From positions 124,001 through 188,000 of the forward strand of contig REGQ01000058.1 in the NCBI GenBank assembly GCA_004134985.1: 64,000 bases of DNA, in the 5' to 3' direction. A program made the translations under genes and the position numbers. This document shows positions 1 to 9,521 of the stretch, piece by piece. The first letter of the stretch is position 1; every line of letters starts with the position of its first letter. The notes under the pieces were generated by a model. The model worked only from the letters and a program-made list of their open reading frames with translations. It ran no database searches and was not told where the DNA came from. This DNA is from Paenibacillaceae bacterium. GTDB taxonomy: Bacteria > Bacillota > Bacilli > Paenibacillales > Paenibacillaceae.

Positions 1-395
1 AGCGAAGTCAATCCCATTACAGCAAGCGCCTTGTCAATGCCTTTCTCCCCGTCTGCTGCAGCAGGTTCATCCCCCAGCCAGTTCTGGAAAGGAAATCGTG
101 CCATGCCGACAACTTCCTTAACTGTAAATCCGGCAGCCGGCAAACCTTCCTGCTGCAGTACAGCCAGCCGTCTGGCAAGCGCTTTGCGGCTGTATGCGCC
201 GACCGCCTTGCCAGCGAGCTTGACCTCACCGCCATCATATGGAATAACACCCGACAAAATGCCAAGCAGCGTCGATTTCCCTGCGCCATTGGGTCCGATA
301 ATGCCATATATCCCGCCAGTTGGCAATGTAAAGCTGAGACCTTGCAGCACCGGGCCGTTCGGCCCGCTTTTTACGAGGTTTTGCACTTCAATCAT
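1..395 (-). CDS. ABC transporter ATP-binding protein, partial (BtuD/FhuC type)
   Basis: This is the N-terminal 131 residues of an ATPase; the C-terminus runs off the left window edge. The Walker A motif GPNGAGKST is at residues 34-42, followed by a Q-loop region (VLQQEGLP). The ABC signature, Walker B and H-loop would lie outside the window. The ATG at 395 is preceded by a strong AAGGGGGA ribosome site (403-410) and sits 4 bp past the permease stop, so the gene is the last of a substrate-binding protein, permease, ATPase operon. The FecCD-type partners place it in the cobalamin/siderophore/heme import family. The substrate cannot be told from this fragment. Confidence 0.9.
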   Translation of the reverse strand, partial: MIEVQNLVKSGPNGPVLQGLSFTLPTGGIYGIIGPNGAGKSTLLGILSGVIPYDGGEVKLAGKAVGAYSRKALARRLAVLQQEGLPAAGFTVKEVVGMARFPFQNWLGDEPAAADGEKGIDKALAVMGLTS

Positions 396-399
396 GACA

Positions 400-1434
400 T
401 TATCCCCCTTTCAGTCCCGTCTTGCGCCGCTTGAGCAAATAAGCGAAAAACGGCGCGCCGATAAACGCTGTAATAATGCCAAGCTGAATTTCCTTCGGAC
501 TCATCAGCATTCTGGCCAATGTATCCGCCCACAGCACATACAGCCCGCCACCGATAGCGGACAGCGGAATGATCAGCCGATAATCCGGGCCGACCAGCAG
601 GCGCACAATGTGGGGAACGACCAGACCAACGAACCCGATCACACCGGCGACCGATACGGCAGCAGCCGTAAGCAGCGTGCTGAACACGAGCACAATCAGT
701 TTCGTCCGCTCAACATGGACGCCCATATGAGCTGCCTGTCGCTCGCCCAGTGTAAACAGGTTCAGCGCCCGCGCATAGTAGATCAGAACCGGCAATGACC
801 CGATTACAAAAGGCGCCAGCATGCTCACATGGCTCCAGTTGCGCTTGGAAAGACTCCCCATCAGCCAAAATAAAATCTCATTGATGACTCCCTGCGATAA
901 TGAAACCATATAAGATACAAAAGCGCTTAAAAAAGCTTGCAGCACAACACCTGACAAAATAAGCGTCTCGATGCCCATTTGTCCCTCGCTGCGGGCAAGC
1001 CAGAACACCGCAAGCATCGTTATCATGCCGGTAGCGAACGCAACGGCTGGAATCGACCAGAGGCCAATGATGCCTTGCAAGCCGAATAAAATAATAAAGG
1101 CAGCCCCGAGCGAGCTGCCAGAGGCGACGCCGAGCGTATACGGATCGGCCAGCGGATTGCGCAGCACGCCTTGAAACCCCGCGCCTGCCAGCGCCAGACA
1201 GGCGCCCACCAGCACAGCCAGCATAATCCGCGACAGCCTTACCTGAACAATAATCGCTTCTTCCAGCGGTGTCCACTCCACCGCTGCCTTGCTTACCCAT
1301 GGTAGCTGATGCAGCAAAATATGCCATACTTTCACGAATGGAAAACCTGCGGAACCAATGGACAACGCTGCGACGATGGATGCGGCAAGGAGGAGCATCG
1401 CTGCTCCTCCATAAGCTACTGCTTTTGATTTCAT
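400..1434 (-). CDS. FecCD-family ABC transporter permease (BtuC-like)
   Basis: A 344-residue, very hydrophobic protein with the many membrane helices of FecCD/BtuC permeases. It contains the family pattern around GACLALAGAGFQGVLRNPLADPYTLG and, near the C-terminus, the GFVGLVVPHIVR segment that contacts the ATPase. It should form the membrane channel for a vitamin B12- or iron-chelate-type ligand delivered by the lipoprotein encoded just upstream. An in-frame TTG at 1473 would add 13 residues inside the preceding gene. ATG 1434 is preferred because it begins the hydrophobic N-terminus and sits 4 bp after that gene's stop, which suggests translational coupling; no clear Shine-Dalgarno sequence is visible. 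Confidence 0.9.
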   Translation of the reverse strand: MKSKAVAYGGAAMLLLAASIVAALSIGSAGFPFVKVWHILLHQLPWVSKAAVEWTPLEEAIIVQVRLSRIMLAVLVGACLALAGAGFQGVLRNPLADPYTLGVASGSSLGAAFIILFGLQGIIGLWSIPAVAFATGMITMLAVFWLARSEGQMGIETLILSGVVLQAFLSAFVSYMVSLSQGVINEILFWLMGSLSKRNWSHVSMLAPFVIGSLPVLIYYARALNLFTLGERQAAHMGVHVERTKLIVLVFSTLLTAAAVSVAGVIGFVGLVVPHIVRLLVGPDYRLIIPLSAIGGGLYVLWADTLARMLMSPKEIQLGIITAFIGAPFFAYLLKRRKTGLKGG

Positions 1435-1438
1435 TGTA

Positions 1439-2473
1439 TTACTTGAACAGATCAGGATGAATCGCCTTGGCAAGCTCCAAAAGCCCCTCAGTCAACCGGG
1501 GACCTGGACGCACCAACGGATCTTCCGTCACAGCAATGAGCCGGTCATTCTTTACCGCTTCTACGTTCTCCCAGCCCGGACGGCTGGTGATCCCTTCAAG
1601 AAGACTCTTGTCATCGCCCATATTTGGATAAACAATTACATCAGGATTGCTTTCCAGTACTTTTTCAGGATCGATTTCGAACCATCCTTGCTCATCGCCG
1701 GCAACATTTTCCCCGCCTGCCAACGTCATCAGCTCATCAAGAAATGTTCCTTGACCTGCCGAGTAGCCCGCATAGTATTCCAGGTACACCTTTTTCTTCG
1801 GCGCATCCTTGACCGTGTTCACAACCTGTTCCTTCGCCTGACGCATTTCTTCTGCCACTTTCGACGCTTCCTCCGCATGGCCGGTAATCAAGCCTAGCTG
1901 CTCCATATGTGTAATCGTCTCATCCAGCGTAGTGGGATTTGAAGAGAAAACCGTAATATTCAGTTCACGCAGTTGATCGATTACCTCCTTGGTCATCGAA
2001 GCTGAAGTAATGACCAGATCGGGATTCAAAGCGAGCACCGCTTCAACATTCGTATTCATGTCTCCAACTTTCGGCTTGGCTGTCGCTTCTTCCGGGTAAT
2101 TGCTCCACTCATCAACCCCTACTACCTGCTCGCCTGCACCAACAGCAAACAAATTTTCCGTCTCGGACGGCACCAGTGAAATAATCCGCTCAGGCGCCTT
2201 GTCAAACGTCACTTCGGTTCCCGTAGCATCAGTTAATGTAAGAGGATAAGCCGCTTGTGGCGCCTCTTCCGTGCTATTGTTTGTGCTGTTCGCATTGCTG
2301 TCGCTGTTGCCGCTCGATTGCGTGTTATTTTGCGATGATTCGCCTACTGCCGGATTGTTGTCCGACACAGTTGAACCTCCGCCGCAAGCGGACAGTCCAA
2401 GCATCGCAACGAGCAGCACCATCGCTATCCATGATTTATTCCAGCGAGCCAATTTCTCTAACTCTTTCCCCAT
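1439..2473 (-). CDS. BtuF-like ABC substrate-binding lipoprotein
   Basis: A 344-residue extracellular binding protein. It has a lysine/arginine N-terminus, a hydrophobic stretch and a lipobox LSAC with the lipidated cysteine at about residue 30. A Ser/Asn/Gln-rich tether follows, then a periplasmic-binding fold with the typical PERIISLVPSETENLFAVGAG opening of the BtuF/YvrC group. It heads the operon with the FecCD permease and ATPase. No cobalamin riboswitch or Fur box is visible in the 180 bp upstream, so vitamin B12 versus another chelate remains open. The start was chosen so that the signal peptide begins MGKELEK; upstream in-frame codons would put charged residues ahead of it. Confidence 0.85.
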   Translation of the reverse strand: MGKELEKLARWNKSWIAMVLLVAMLGLSACGGGSTVSDNNPAVGESSQNNTQSSGNSDSNANSTNNSTEEAPQAAYPLTLTDATGTEVTFDKAPERIISLVPSETENLFAVGAGEQVVGVDEWSNYPEEATAKPKVGDMNTNVEAVLALNPDLVITSASMTKEVIDQLRELNITVFSSNPTTLDETITHMEQLGLITGHAEEASKVAEEMRQAKEQVVNTVKDAPKKKVYLEYYAGYSAGQGTFLDELMTLAGGENVAGDEQGWFEIDPEKVLESNPDVIVYPNMGDDKSLLEGITSRPGWENVEAVKNDRLIAVTEDPLVRPGPRLTEGLLELAKAIHPDLFK

Positions 2474-2515
2474 TTTGTTCAACAGCCTCTTTTCATTAGA
2501 TTCATATTCTGAGTT

Positions 2516-2545
2516 AATATAACACTTTGAAATAAATGTTGTCCA
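2516..2545 (-). promoter_or_regulatory. Candidate sigma-A promoter of the btuF-like operon
   Basis: On the minus strand TGGACA (2540-2545) and TATATT (2516-2521) are separated by 18 bp, and the predicted transcript start lies about 35 nt before the lipoprotein ATG. Each hexamer has one mismatch to the sigma-A consensus. Assigned by eye only. Confidence 0.5.
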
Positions 2546-2580
2546 GTTGCGGAAGTCATGACTTGTTCCCCATTCATGCC

Positions 2581-2615
2581 AAAGGGAGTGCAACAAGATA
2601 GCTTGCACTCCCTTT
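2581..2615 (-). terminator. Hairpin after the CorC-like gene
   Basis: A perfect 13-bp inverted repeat (AAAGGGAGTGCAA and its complement around a 9-nt loop) lies about 40 nt past the stop of the CorC-like gene. The trailing T-run is only three bases, so termination efficiency is uncertain. It also separates this gene from the btuF promoter. Confidence 0.6.
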
Positions 2616-2652
2616 AATATGAATGTTCACAATGATCCCAAAAACAACGGTG

Positions 2653-3939
2653 CTACGAATGAAGAAGAATTTCGACTTTACGGATTCGATTGCGTTCTTT
2701 CTCGCGAACGATATAAGTCACATCATCCACAATAATCGATTCGCCTTTTTTGATTTCGGGCTGCATGCTGTAAATCCAGCCGCCGATCGTATGAATTTCA
2801 TCATTTTCCAATTTGATGCCGATCACATCGCTAAGTTCGTTTAGCTGAACCTTTCCTTCTACCAAGTAACGATTCGGCTCAATCATCTCAATTGCTTTCT
2901 TCTCATCCTTATCAAATTCGTCCCTGATTTCACCGACGATCTCTTCCAAAATATCTTCGATCGTAATAATCCCTGAGGTGCCGCCGTATTCATCCAACAG
3001 CAGTGCGATATGCACTTGCTCCGCCTGCATTTTTTTCAGAAGCGATTTGACTGGTATCACGTCTGGAACGGTCATAGGCGGCAGCAGCAGCGACTGCATA
3101 TCAAAATCAGGATTATTGTCATACTTGAGGAAAAACTGTTTTGTATTAATAAACCCGACAATATTGTCCTTGTTCTCATGAACGACTGGGAAGCGGGTAT
3201 ATTGTTCTCGCTTAATTATTTTCAAGTTTTCTTGCAGTGATTTGCTCGTATACAGACAGATCATGTCCGTGCGCGGCACCATAATTTCTCTGGCCAATAA
3301 ATTGTCAAAGGTAAAAATACGGCTGACATAGCCAAGTTCCGTTTGATTGATCTTGCCACTTTCGTAGCTGTCAGACAAAATAATTCGAATCTCTTCTTCC
3401 GAGTGCGCATCTTCATGCTCATTAACGGGATGAAGCCCGAACAGACGAATGACCTTGTTGGCCGAGCCATTGAGCAGCCAAATGAAAGGATACATCATTT
3501 TATAAAAAAAGATGATGGGTTTGGCAGTAATGAAGCTGATTTGTTCTGCTTTCTGAATCGCCAGCGTTTTAGGAGCAAGTTCCCCCAATACCACATGCAG
3601 AAATGTTACCACGGCAAAAGCAATGATAAAGGACAGCACGCTGCTAAGCGGTTCCACAATACCTAAATAGTGAAATAATGGATGCAGCATTACTTCCACA
3701 GTTGGTTCACCCAACCAGCCAAGTCCTAGTGCTGTAATCGTTATTCCAAGCTGACAGGCTGATAAATACCCGTCGAGGTTGTTGATGACACGCTGTACGC
3801 TAAGCGCGTTTTTCTTGCCTTCCACAACAAGCTGATCCACCCGGCTTGATCGCAGCCGGATAATGGCGAATTCTGTGGCCACAAAGAAAGCGGTAAGCAA
3901 AATCAGAAGTGCAACAAGAAACAATTGGAGTGCGAGCAT
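2653..3939 (-). CDS. CorC/HlyC (CNNM-type) hemolysin-family membrane protein
   Basis: A 428-residue protein in three parts: an N-terminal DUF21/CNNM membrane region (about residues 1-190, four hydrophobic helices), a pair of CBS domains (about 205-330) and a C-terminal CorC_HlyC domain (about 345-425). Family members are linked to magnesium or cobalt efflux and homeostasis; 'hemolysin' is a historical label. CBS domains commonly bind adenine nucleotides. ATG 3939 follows an AAGGAAGG ribosome site at good spacing. The gene is probably monocistronic, flanked by hairpins at 2581-2615 and 4041-4081. The transported ion is not evident from the sequence. Confidence 0.9.
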   Translation of the reverse strand: MLALQLFLVALLILLTAFFVATEFAIIRLRSSRVDQLVVEGKKNALSVQRVINNLDGYLSACQLGITITALGLGWLGEPTVEVMLHPLFHYLGIVEPLSSVLSFIIAFAVVTFLHVVLGELAPKTLAIQKAEQISFITAKPIIFFYKMMYPFIWLLNGSANKVIRLFGLHPVNEHEDAHSEEEIRIILSDSYESGKINQTELGYVSRIFTFDNLLAREIMVPRTDMICLYTSKSLQENLKIIKREQYTRFPVVHENKDNIVGFINTKQFFLKYDNNPDFDMQSLLLPPMTVPDVIPVKSLLKKMQAEQVHIALLLDEYGGTSGIITIEDILEEIVGEIRDEFDKDEKKAIEMIEPNRYLVEGKVQLNELSDVIGIKLENDEIHTIGGWIYSMQPEIKKGESIIVDDVTYIVREKERNRIRKVEILLHS

Positions 3940-4040
3940 GTCGACCTTCCTTCTTCATGGACTGTAGTTTTAAAGTGCAATATCCTTATTATAAGAATTT
4001 TTTTCCGCTAGAGCAAATTATACAATCCACAAAATAAGAC

Positions 4041-4081
4041 AAGGCTTTCCTGACCAGGATAAAACCCGCCAGGAAAGCCTT
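4041..4081 (-). terminator. Terminator of the RND pump operon
   Basis: A 12-bp stem (AAGGCTTTCCTG / CAGGAAAGCCTT) with a 17-nt loop lies about 50 nt past the RND stop. On the minus strand it is followed by a T-rich tail (TTGTCTTATTTTG), as expected for an intrinsic terminator. Confidence 0.8.
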
Positions 4082-4127
4082 GCAGCAGTGTATGCCCGCG
4101 CTAGTAACGCGTTCGAGCTTACCCTAT

Positions 4128-7100
4128 TTAAACTTTGGCATCAGGCGTTTTACTGCGGAAACGCTCCAAGAATTCATAAACAACCGGGACGATAATGAGC
4201 GTCAGCAGGGTGGAACTAGTCAACCCTCCGATAACCGTTACGCCAAGCCCTTTGGAAATCAATCCGCCGGATTCGAATCCGAACGCCAGCGGCAGCAGCG
4301 CGCCGATTGTTGCAAGTGCCGTCATTAAAATCGGACGAAGCCTTGTGCCCGCCGCTTCCAGCAACGATTCGCGCACGGACAAGCCTTCCTTCTGCTTCTG
4401 AATGACCCGGTCGATCAAGACAATTGCATTCGTTACAACTATCCCGATCAGCATCAACGCCCCGATCAGCGCCGTTACGCTGATTGTTTCTCCGGCAATC
4501 CAGAGAGCAACCAATGCGCCGATAATTGTAAACGGCAGCGAGAACAAAATGGCAAATGGCGTCAGTCCGCCGCCGAACGTGATGACCAGCACGAGGTAAA
4601 CGACCGCTATCGCAGCGAGCATCGCAAGTCCCAGCTGTGTGAAGGACTTCGTAATTTCCTCCGTCACGCCACCGAAGGACACGTCAACAGAAGCAGGAAG
4701 CTGCAGTTCTTTAACTGCCTTTTCCAATTCCCGGGACACCGCTCCAATATCAGAGCCTTTCACCTCTCCGCTCACTTCCGCATAAATACGGTCATCGCGT
4801 CTCGTAATTGTATTTGGCGTCTCGCCTTCTTCAATTGTAAATACATCTTCAATCGCCACTTCCATGCCAAGCGGGGATTTCAGTTTCACCTTTTTCAAAT
4901 CTTCGAGACTGGAGAAGCTGCGTTCTTCCACATGTACATAAACGTTAAGATCCTTGCCGTCCTGCTCAATCGTCGTCAACACCGGCTTGGTGCGCGCCGG
5001 GCTCAGTTCCATCGCAGCCATGCCCGCCGCAAGGCCGAACTGGCTCAACTTCTTCTGATCGGCAACGAGCACATACTGTTCATATGTTTCCGACAAGCTG
5101 GAAGAAACATTGCTCAAGTCCTCGCGGGCACTGAACACTTCAGTAATTTCGCTGACGATCGGCTGCAAAGTTTTCATATCCGGCCCGTAGACCAACAATG
5201 ATACTTTACTGCCGCCAAGACCGCCGGTGAAGTCCTGCTGCTTCCATTCGCCGCTTCCGCCAAGCGCGGACAGCGTTTCAAGCACTTTTTCCTTCTCTTC
5301 ATTAAATTGCTTGTACTTATCATCATATTTCAGGAAGAACAACGCTTGTTTCGTTGACCCTGGACTCATCGGGTTGCCGCCGCCCACAGAATACTGGACG
5401 AGGTTCACGCCCTCGCGTCCGATAACCGTCTCCTCGGCAAGAAGCGTTATTTCTTCTACCTTCTCCAACGTTTCTCCCGGAGCCGGGTTGTAAGTGATCA
5501 TCATCATTTTCTCTTCATCAGAAGCCAGGAAGCTGACCCCAATCAAAGGCGTAAGCAGGAAGCTGAGCAGTAGCAGCAGCGTCGCCCCGCCGAACGTAAT
5601 GAACTTGTGGTTCAGTGACCAGTTCAACAGGCGCTTATATCCCGCGGCAAGCTTGCCCGGTTCATCGCTATGTTTGGTTTTGACTCCGTTAGCCATCATT
5701 TTGCGGAACATGACATGCGCCAGCATCGGAACAATTGTGATGGCGACCAGCAGCGAGGCCAGCAGAGCAAACACTATAGTCAAGGCGAATGGCAAGAAGA
5801 TTTCCCCGATCGCTCCCTCAACCAGACCCAGCGGTACAAATACCGCAATCGTTACAATCGTCGAAGCCATAATCGGCAAAAACATTTCGCGTGTCGATTC
5901 AAGCACCAATTGCTTGCCAGTCAACTTCTCTGACTGGAGCGACATTCGCCTATAAATATTTTCGATAACAACGATGGAATCGTCGATAACCCGCCCAATC
6001 GCTACCGTCATCGCCCCAAGCGTCATGATATTCAATGTAATGTCCATCCGGCTCAATACGAGCAGCGCAATCAAGATAGACAACGGAATGGAGACGACTG
6101 CAATAATGGTAGAACGGATATCCCGCAGAAACACCAGGATGATCAGGACGGCAAACAAGGAGCCCATCAAGGCTTTGTTAAGCATTGTATGGACGGATTT
6201 CTCAATCGGCTCGCCTTGGTCGAACGCCGTAGCCATGGAGATTCCGCTTATGTCCTGCTCAAGCTTCGTCATTTCCTCCTTGACAGCGTTGACCACATCG
6301 ACCGTATTCGCATCCGCTGCTTTCACAATCGACAGGCCAATGGAATCCTGCCCATTCGTACGCGAAATGGATTGCGCCTTGCCAATGATATTAAGTTCTG
6401 CAATCTCTTCCAGGGAAACTGTAGGCAGTCCCATTGCAGCCAATTGAGCCAGTTGTTCCGGCGTTGGCTGTCCAGCCGCCGCGCCTTCCTGTGCCTCGCC
6501 TTGCAGCGATGCAGCATCGTCAGGAACGCCAGGCGCTGTTCCATCGGCACCCGCTTCACCCGGCTGCTGTGGCAAGCCAGCTGGCGGCGCTGAAGGCACC
6601 ACCGGAATCGGCAGATTTTTCAGATCATCGAGTCCAATAATGTTGCCGTTAACGGCAACGGCTTTTTCCGTATTGCCAAACTGGTAAATCCCGAGCGGGA
6701 ACGTAATCGCATTGCCTTGGATAAGACCTGTTACGGTCTCCTCGCTAATGCCCAGCTCGCCCATCTTGGCACGGTCGAAGACAAGCTCTACTTCTTCCAC
6801 ATGCTGTCCGGATATTTGTACGGAGGAGACGCCGGAAATGCCTTGCATCCTTGGCAACACTGTTTCCTCAACCAATTTTGTAAGCTCGGAAAGCTCCAAT
6901 GATTGATTGGAAACGCTGAGTGACAGAATTGGGAATGCATTTAACGACAGCCGTGAAACACTGGACTGCTGTGCGCCTTCCGGCAGCGTTACCCCGGCCA
7001 GCGCATCATTCACTTCACTGACCGCTTTCTCCATATCTTTTTTGTAATGATATTCAATAACAACCGAGGAAACGTTCTCCATCGATGAGGAGGTTACGAC

Positions 7101-7337
7101 ATTGACCCCCTCCAGATTTCGCGTCCGCTGCTCGATTGGAACCGTCAGCTTCTCCATCACCTCATCCGGTGTCGCTCCGGGATAAATCGTTGTGACACTG
7201 ACTATCGGAATCGTAATATCCGGCATCGTTTCCATCTTCATGTTCAGACCCGAATACAATCCTCCAACCGTTACCAAAATCGTCAAAATCCAAATGGCAA
7301 ACTTGTTGTTCAAAGAAAAACGAATCGTGCTTTTCAA
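4128..7337 (-). CDS. RND-family efflux pump (AcrB/SwrC-like)
   Basis: A protein of about 1069 residues with two repeats, each one N-terminal helix, a large extracytoplasmic loop and a helix bundle, as in HAE-type RND pumps. Recognisable blocks include the N-terminal FSLNNKFAIWILTILVTVGG, the acidic core helix around MTLGAMTVAIGRVIDDSIVVIENIYRRM, and GIVVTNAIVLIDRV. These pumps export amphiphilic compounds using proton motive force; SwrC of B. subtilis is a relative involved in surfactin resistance. A Pro/Gly/Gln/Ala-rich insert of roughly 60 residues lies in the first extracytoplasmic loop (about 240-310). TTG 7337 has TAGGAG at 8-nt spacing, while the in-frame GTG at 7346 abuts that site. 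No membrane-fusion partner is encoded nearby. Confidence 0.9.
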   Translation of the reverse strand: MKSTIRFSLNNKFAIWILTILVTVGGLYSGLNMKMETMPDITIPIVSVTTIYPGATPDEVMEKLTVPIEQRTRNLEGVNVVTSSSMENVSSVVIEYHYKKDMEKAVSEVNDALAGVTLPEGAQQSSVSRLSLNAFPILSLSVSNQSLELSELTKLVEETVLPRMQGISGVSSVQISGQHVEEVELVFDRAKMGELGISEETVTGLIQGNAITFPLGIYQFGNTEKAVAVNGNIIGLDDLKNLPIPVVPSAPPAGLPQQPGEAGADGTAPGVPDDAASLQGEAQEGAAAGQPTPEQLAQLAAMGLPTVSLEEIAELNIIGKAQSISRTNGQDSIGLSIVKAADANTVDVVNAVKEEMTKLEQDISGISMATAFDQGEPIEKSVHTMLNKALMGSLFAVLIILVFLRDIRSTIIAVVSIPLSILIALLVLSRMDITLNIMTLGAMTVAIGRVIDDSIVVIENIYRRMSLQSEKLTGKQLVLESTREMFLPIMASTIVTIAVFVPLGLVEGAIGEIFLPFALTIVFALLASLLVAITIVPMLAHVMFRKMMANGVKTKHSDEPGKLAAGYKRLLNWSLNHKFITFGGATLLLLLSFLLTPLIGVSFLASDEEKMMMITYNPAPGETLEKVEEITLLAEETVIGREGVNLVQYSVGGGNPMSPGSTKQALFFLKYDDKYKQFNEEKEKVLETLSALGGSGEWKQQDFTGGLGGSKVSLLVYGPDMKTLQPIVSEITEVFSAREDLSNVSSSLSETYEQYVLVADQKKLSQFGLAAGMAAMELSPARTKPVLTTIEQDGKDLNVYVHVEERSFSSLEDLKKVKLKSPLGMEVAIEDVFTIEEGETPNTITRRDDRIYAEVSGEVKGSDIGAVSRELEKAVKELQLPASVDVSFGGVTEEITKSFTQLGLAMLAAIAVVYLVLVITFGGGLTPFAILFSLPFTIIGALVALWIAGETISVTALIGALMLIGIVVTNAIVLIDRVIQKQKEGLSVRESLLEAAGTRLRPILMTALATIGALLPLAFGFESGGLISKGLGVTVIGGLTSSTLLTLIIVPVVYEFLERFRSKTPDAKV

Positions 7338-7366
7338 ACGCCCCACTCCTATACTCTATTATTTAT

Positions 7367-8059
7367 TTATATTTTAAAGCGGTAGCCAACGCCCCAGATT
7401 GTCTCAATATATTGCGGGGTTGATGGGTCCAGCTCGATTTTTTCACGAATCCGGCGAATATGCACGGTCACTGTCGTTAATTCCCCCATTGAATCCATCC
7501 CCCAGATCCGCTCGAACAACTCTTCCTTGCCAAAAACACGGTTCGGATGGACAGCCATGAAAAGCAGAAGATCATATTCCTTGCTCGTCAAACTCACTTC
7601 TCGTTCATTAATGAACACTCGGCGTGAAGGCTTCTCAATAATGAGGCCGCGGATTCTTACCTGTTCAGCTTGTTCTTCCCTGCTGCCGATTAATCGGTCA
7701 TAACGGGATAGATGCGCCTTGACCCGAGCGACCAGTTCACCCGGGCTGAACGGTTTGGTCATATAATCGTCCGCCCCAAGGCCCAGCCCTTTAATCTTGT
7801 CAATCTCCTCCTTTTTGGCGGAAACCATCAAAATCGGAATATCCTTCTTCTCCCTTAACTGCCGGCAGATTTCAAATCCATCGACTTTAGGAAGCATCAA
7901 GTCCAAAATAAGCAAATCATAATCGCCGCTCAAAGCCATCTGCAGTCCCAATTCACCGCTGCCGGCCATCTCAACCTCGAACCCATGGCTTTCCAGGTAA
8001 TCCCGCTCCAACTCAGCGATCGTTGTTTCATCTTCGACAATTAATATTTTCTTCCCCAT
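7367..8059 (-). CDS. OmpR/PhoB-family response regulator
   Basis: A 230-residue regulator with a receiver domain (residues 1-120; phospho-acceptor Asp53 in LLILDLMLPK, conserved Lys in MTKPF) and a C-terminal winged-helix DNA-binding domain (about 130-228). It lies between the kinase gene (stop 5 bp upstream) and the RND gene (start 29 bp downstream), so it most likely receives phosphate from that kinase and controls the pump. The start has a GGGGGAG ribosome site at 7-nt spacing. A candidate binding site upstream of the operon is listed separately. Confidence 0.93.
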   Translation of the reverse strand: MGKKILIVEDETTIAELERDYLESHGFEVEMAGSGELGLQMALSGDYDLLILDLMLPKVDGFEICRQLREKKDIPILMVSAKKEEIDKIKGLGLGADDYMTKPFSPGELVARVKAHLSRYDRLIGSREEQAEQVRIRGLIIEKPSRRVFINEREVSLTSKEYDLLLFMAVHPNRVFGKEELFERIWGMDSMGELTTVTVHIRRIREKIELDPSTPQYIETIWGVGYRFKI

Positions 8060-8063
8060 TCTC

Positions 8064-9521
8064 TTACTCCCCCATCCGTTCGGACGCAGCTTTGCGTAAT
8101 GTAAATGAAATCCGGCTGCCCTCCCCTTCTATGCTCGTGGCATTGACTCTGCCGCCATGCCTTTCCACAATATGTTTAACAATCGAAAGGCCCAGTCCGC
8201 TGCCGCCATGATCGGAATTACGCGAATGCTCTGCACGGTAGAAGCGATTGAAAATATGCGGCAAGGCTTCTTTGGCAATGCCTGGCCCGGTATCAATAAT
8301 TTCGACCGCAGCCTCCGATTTCAACTCAAACATTGCAACGGTGATGTTGTTGCCTGAAGGCGCACGCCCCTGTGTCATATACTTGAGACTGTTATCGATA
8401 ATGTTGGAGAGTACTCTGCTCAGCTTTTCCCGGTCCGCTTCCACGTAGACAGGCCCCTTTGCCTTGTTGACAAAATAAAGCTCCACACCAGCCTTCTCCA
8501 TATCAAATTGTCTCTCTTCCGTATAATCGAGCAAATACGATTCCAGGTCGCAAGTTTGAAAGTTGTACGGCTCCATGTTAAGGTCCAGCTTGGAGAGCAG
8601 AAACAATTCGTCTATCAGTTTATCCATCTCGGAGGCTTTCCGATAAATTGTCGTAATATAGCGCGTCCGCATTGCTTCGGTACTGGCTACGCCGTCCATT
8701 ATCCCCTCCACATAACCTTTTATGGCCGTAATCGGTGTTTTCAAATCATGCGATATGTTCGATATCAGCTCCTTGCGGTTTTCCTCATACATCAGATTCT
8801 GATTAATCGACTGTTCCAGCCTTTGCCGCATCTCCTCAAAAACGGTTCCCAGTTCGCCAATCTCATCATTGGATTTCGTCTTTACGATGAAATTTAAATT
8901 GCCGTCCTTAATGCGCTCTGCGGCGTTTTTCAATTCATTCAGCGGCCTGACCAGATTTCTTGAGACAACATAACTGATTACGAGATGCGTAAACATGATA
9001 ATACCGAGAAAGGTGAGCCAGATTAGCGGACGCAAGTAGACCGGCAGCGGCTCAAACCGCATCAGCATAATCAGTTCGCCAGTTTTGCCGTTATGGAAAA
9101 CAAGTTCCTGTTTGTAAGCTTCATATTGTACCGCGCCGATTTTCACGTTTTGGCTTTTGTTGGGATCCATGTCCAACCAGCGCTTATCCAATTCCGTATC
9201 CTGCAGCCATTTCGGCTTGAGCAGCAGTTCCCCGTCCGAGATGAGCAGCAGACCGGAACTCCATTCCTCCATGCGCTTTACAATGGCGTCAGTATAGGTT
9301 TGGTCTAGAAACCGATCGGGATGATTAGCGGAGACATAATTCAACTCGCCGGACAAATGCCACAAATAGTTTTCACGCTTCTTGTTGGCTTCGTACCCCT
9401 GCAAGGCAGGCAGCTTCTCCCAAAAGAACGGCATCAGCATCAGACTGAGAACTGTGAACAGCAGCAACGGTACAATAATCATCGCAAGCAGCGACAATTT
9501 CATTTTCAAGCGAATGGACAT
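8064..9521 (-). CDS. Sensor histidine kinase
   Basis: A 485-residue kinase. A first membrane helix (about 9-32) is followed by a ~130-residue external sensor region, a second helix (about 163-187), a HAMP linker (to about 240) and HisKA with H-box SNISHDLKTP (His258). The HATPase domain carries an N-box (SNIIDNSLKY), G1 (DTGPGIA) and G2 (GGSGLGLSIV). It is the first gene of a kinase, regulator, RND pump operon, which suggests it senses a membrane-active compound; the signal itself is unknown. The ribosome site before ATG 9521 is weak (AAAGG, 12-nt spacing). Confidence 0.92.
   Translation of the reverse strand: MSIRLKMKLSLLAMIIVPLLLFTVLSLMLMPFFWEKLPALQGYEANKKRENYLWHLSGELNYVSANHPDRFLDQTYTDAIVKRMEEWSSGLLLISDGELLLKPKWLQDTELDKRWLDMDPNKSQNVKIGAVQYEAYKQELVFHNGKTGELIMLMRFEPLPVYLRPLIWLTFLGIIMFTHLVISYVVSRNLVRPLNELKNAAERIKDGNLNFIVKTKSNDEIGELGTVFEEMRQRLEQSINQNLMYEENRKELISNISHDLKTPITAIKGYVEGIMDGVASTEAMRTRYITTIYRKASEMDKLIDELFLLSKLDLNMEPYNFQTCDLESYLLDYTEERQFDMEKAGVELYFVNKAKGPVYVEADREKLSRVLSNIIDNSLKYMTQGRAPSGNNITVAMFELKSEAAVEIIDTGPGIAKEALPHIFNRFYRAEHSRNSDHGGSGLGLSIVKHIVERHGGRVNATSIEGEGSRISFTLRKAASERMGE

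Noticed and set aside
2474-2652. Cobalamin riboswitch or Fur box before the btuF-like gene
   Set aside because: The 180-bp gap holds a promoter and the preceding gene's hairpin; no B12-box or Fur-like inverted repeat could be found.
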